A stretch of 64,000 nucleotides of DNA from RHLJ01 sp040222455 (GTDB lineage Bacteria > Bacteroidota > Rhodothermia > Balneolales > Balneolaceae), in NCBI GenBank assembly GCA_040222455.1, contig JAVKDD010000020.1, forward strand, positions 372,001-436,000. Reading direction: 5' to 3'. Below are positions 63,470 to 64,000 of this stretch, in pieces. The notes beneath the pieces were generated by a model. That model was not told the origin of the DNA, did not search any database, and saw only the letters and a list, made by a program, of their open reading frames with translations. Position 1 is the stretch's first letter. Each line of letters begins with the position of its first letter. A program made the position numbers and the translations under genes.

Positions 63470-63732
63470 ACCTAGAAAGGATCTGTAAAATTAGCTGAGG
63501 TGTTGATTCCTCACAGAGAGCAAGTGTCCAATTATGCCATTATAATCCTAATCCTATACAGATCCCGGATCAAGTCTGGGATGACGACATTTAGGAGTAT
63601 ATATTCAAGTAAATAAGCGAAGGGTTTTAATCCTTCGCAAAGAGCAGAAAAAACATTTCGATCCTCTCTGTGCGCAAGCGTCCGCTTGTGAGGTTACAAT
63701 CCAGTCCAAGCGGACGCTTGAACCAGTTCTAA
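63470..63732. repeat. Intergenic region with clustered palindromes
   Basis: Between the aminotransferase and purA. Contents: the REP-like ATCCCGGATCAAGTCTGGGATGACG at 63562-63586; a hairpin GCGAAGG/CCTTCGC at 63617-63638; and two copies of CAAGCG-n2-CGCTTG, in opposite order, around 63674-63687 and 63708-63721, each a palindrome by itself and the two pairing with each other. No frame worth calling is present. They look like scattered genomic repeats or convergent terminators. Confidence 0.6.
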
Positions 63733-64000
63733 CTACCTTACTATAGTTTCGCTTCTCTTAGGTCCGGTAGAAATAATGGTGAATTGTACGCCCAAATAAT
63801 CTTCTACAAATTCAATATATGTCTTCGCAGTATCAGGAAGTTCATCCCAGGAAGTCATTCCAGAAATATCTTTGTTCCAACCTGGAAGGGTGGTATAAAC
63901 TGGTTCGATATTTTCTACTTCTTCTAAAGAAAGAGGAAAGACTTTAGTTTCTACCCCATTAATTATGTAGCTGGTACATACTTTGATTTCCTCAAAGCCG
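63733..64000 (-). CDS. purA: Adenylosuccinate synthetase (PurA), 3' end only
   Basis: The minus-strand frame to TAG at 63735-63733 gives the last 88 residues or so. They match the C-terminus of adenylosuccinate synthetase: IKVCTSYIINGVETKVFPLSLEEVE, VYTTLPGWNKDISGMTSWDELPDTAKTYIEFVE, and IISTGPKRSETIV. It makes adenylosuccinate from IMP, aspartate and GTP in AMP synthesis. The rest lies beyond base 64000. Confidence 0.92.
   Translation of the reverse strand, partial: GFEEIKVCTSYIINGVETKVFPLSLEEVENIEPVYTTLPGWNKDISGMTSWDELPDTAKTYIEFVEDYLGVQFTIISTGPKRSETIVR

Noticed and set aside
1..64000. CRISPR array, insertion sequence or rRNA operon
   Set aside because: No regularly spaced direct repeats, no transposase frame and no rRNA-like stretch were seen; the only stable RNA gene found is tRNA-Gly.

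Overview
This AT-rich 64-kb chromosomal window most resembles a marine member of the Balneolota/Rhodothermota, near Bacteroidota. That placement is inferred from gene content, from very weak Shine-Dalgarno signals with frequent TTG/GTG starts, and from lineage-typical genes (DUF4956 set, MnmD, DASH photolyase with DUF2256, GlmU-like protein). No phage, transposase or CRISPR array was seen.

Layout. 1-11.2 kb: the complete division/cell-wall (dcw) cluster on the minus strand, mraZ-rsmH-ftsL-ftsI-murE-mraY-murD-ftsW-murG-murC (murC runs off the window). It is led by a promoter overlapped by three GTGGG boxes at exact 10-nt spacing, the expected MraZ operator. 11.6-17 kb: an orphan B12-type radical SAM gene, then a methionine unit (metX, an OsmC protein, metY) on the minus strand. 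metY has an elaborate leader: a 25-codon Cys/Met-rich leader peptide with a classical attenuator, followed by a complete SAM-I riboswitch with its own antiterminator/terminator. This is the best candidate here for an undescribed regulatory system. 17-28 kb: housekeeping genes (era, pdxJ, NlpC/P60 lipoprotein, GlmU-like protein, glmS, Hpt protein, GNAT, small membrane proteins, isocitrate/isopropylmalate-type dehydrogenase, sugar dehydrogenase-like lipoprotein, DASH photolyase with a 48-aa DUF2256 gene). 28-32 kb: an SDR followed by a TolC-like / HlyD-like / DUF4956 set without an obvious transporter. 32-41.4 kb: DUF6580, YceI, methyladenine glycosylase, YihY, mutS, a GntR regulator with an unfamiliar effector domain, and an Upf1-like helicase.

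41.45-46.15 kb: a probable small genomic island. It holds a secreted beta-propeller lipoprotein, a DUF5060 glycoside-hydrolase-like lipoprotein, a secreted carbohydrate-binding-like protein and a phytanoyl-CoA-type dioxygenase. Two near-identical 36-nt copies of the tRNA-Gly terminator flank it, one directly 3' of tRNA-Gly(GCC) and one beside the helicase 3' end, as expected for insertion next to a tRNA. 46.4-64 kb: TPR-histidine kinase, a second OsmC protein, purF-engB-serA, mnmD with a beta-solenoid-like repeat protein, M20 hydrolase, FAD oxidase, NUDIX, PfkB kinase, SemiSWEET, RdgB, Na+/solute symporter, SnoaL-like protein, aminotransferase, a palindrome-rich intergenic region and the 3' end of purA.

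Genes work together mainly in peptidoglycan synthesis and division (dcw, glmS), direct-sulfhydrylation methionine synthesis (metX-metY), and purine/serine supply (purF, serA, purA).
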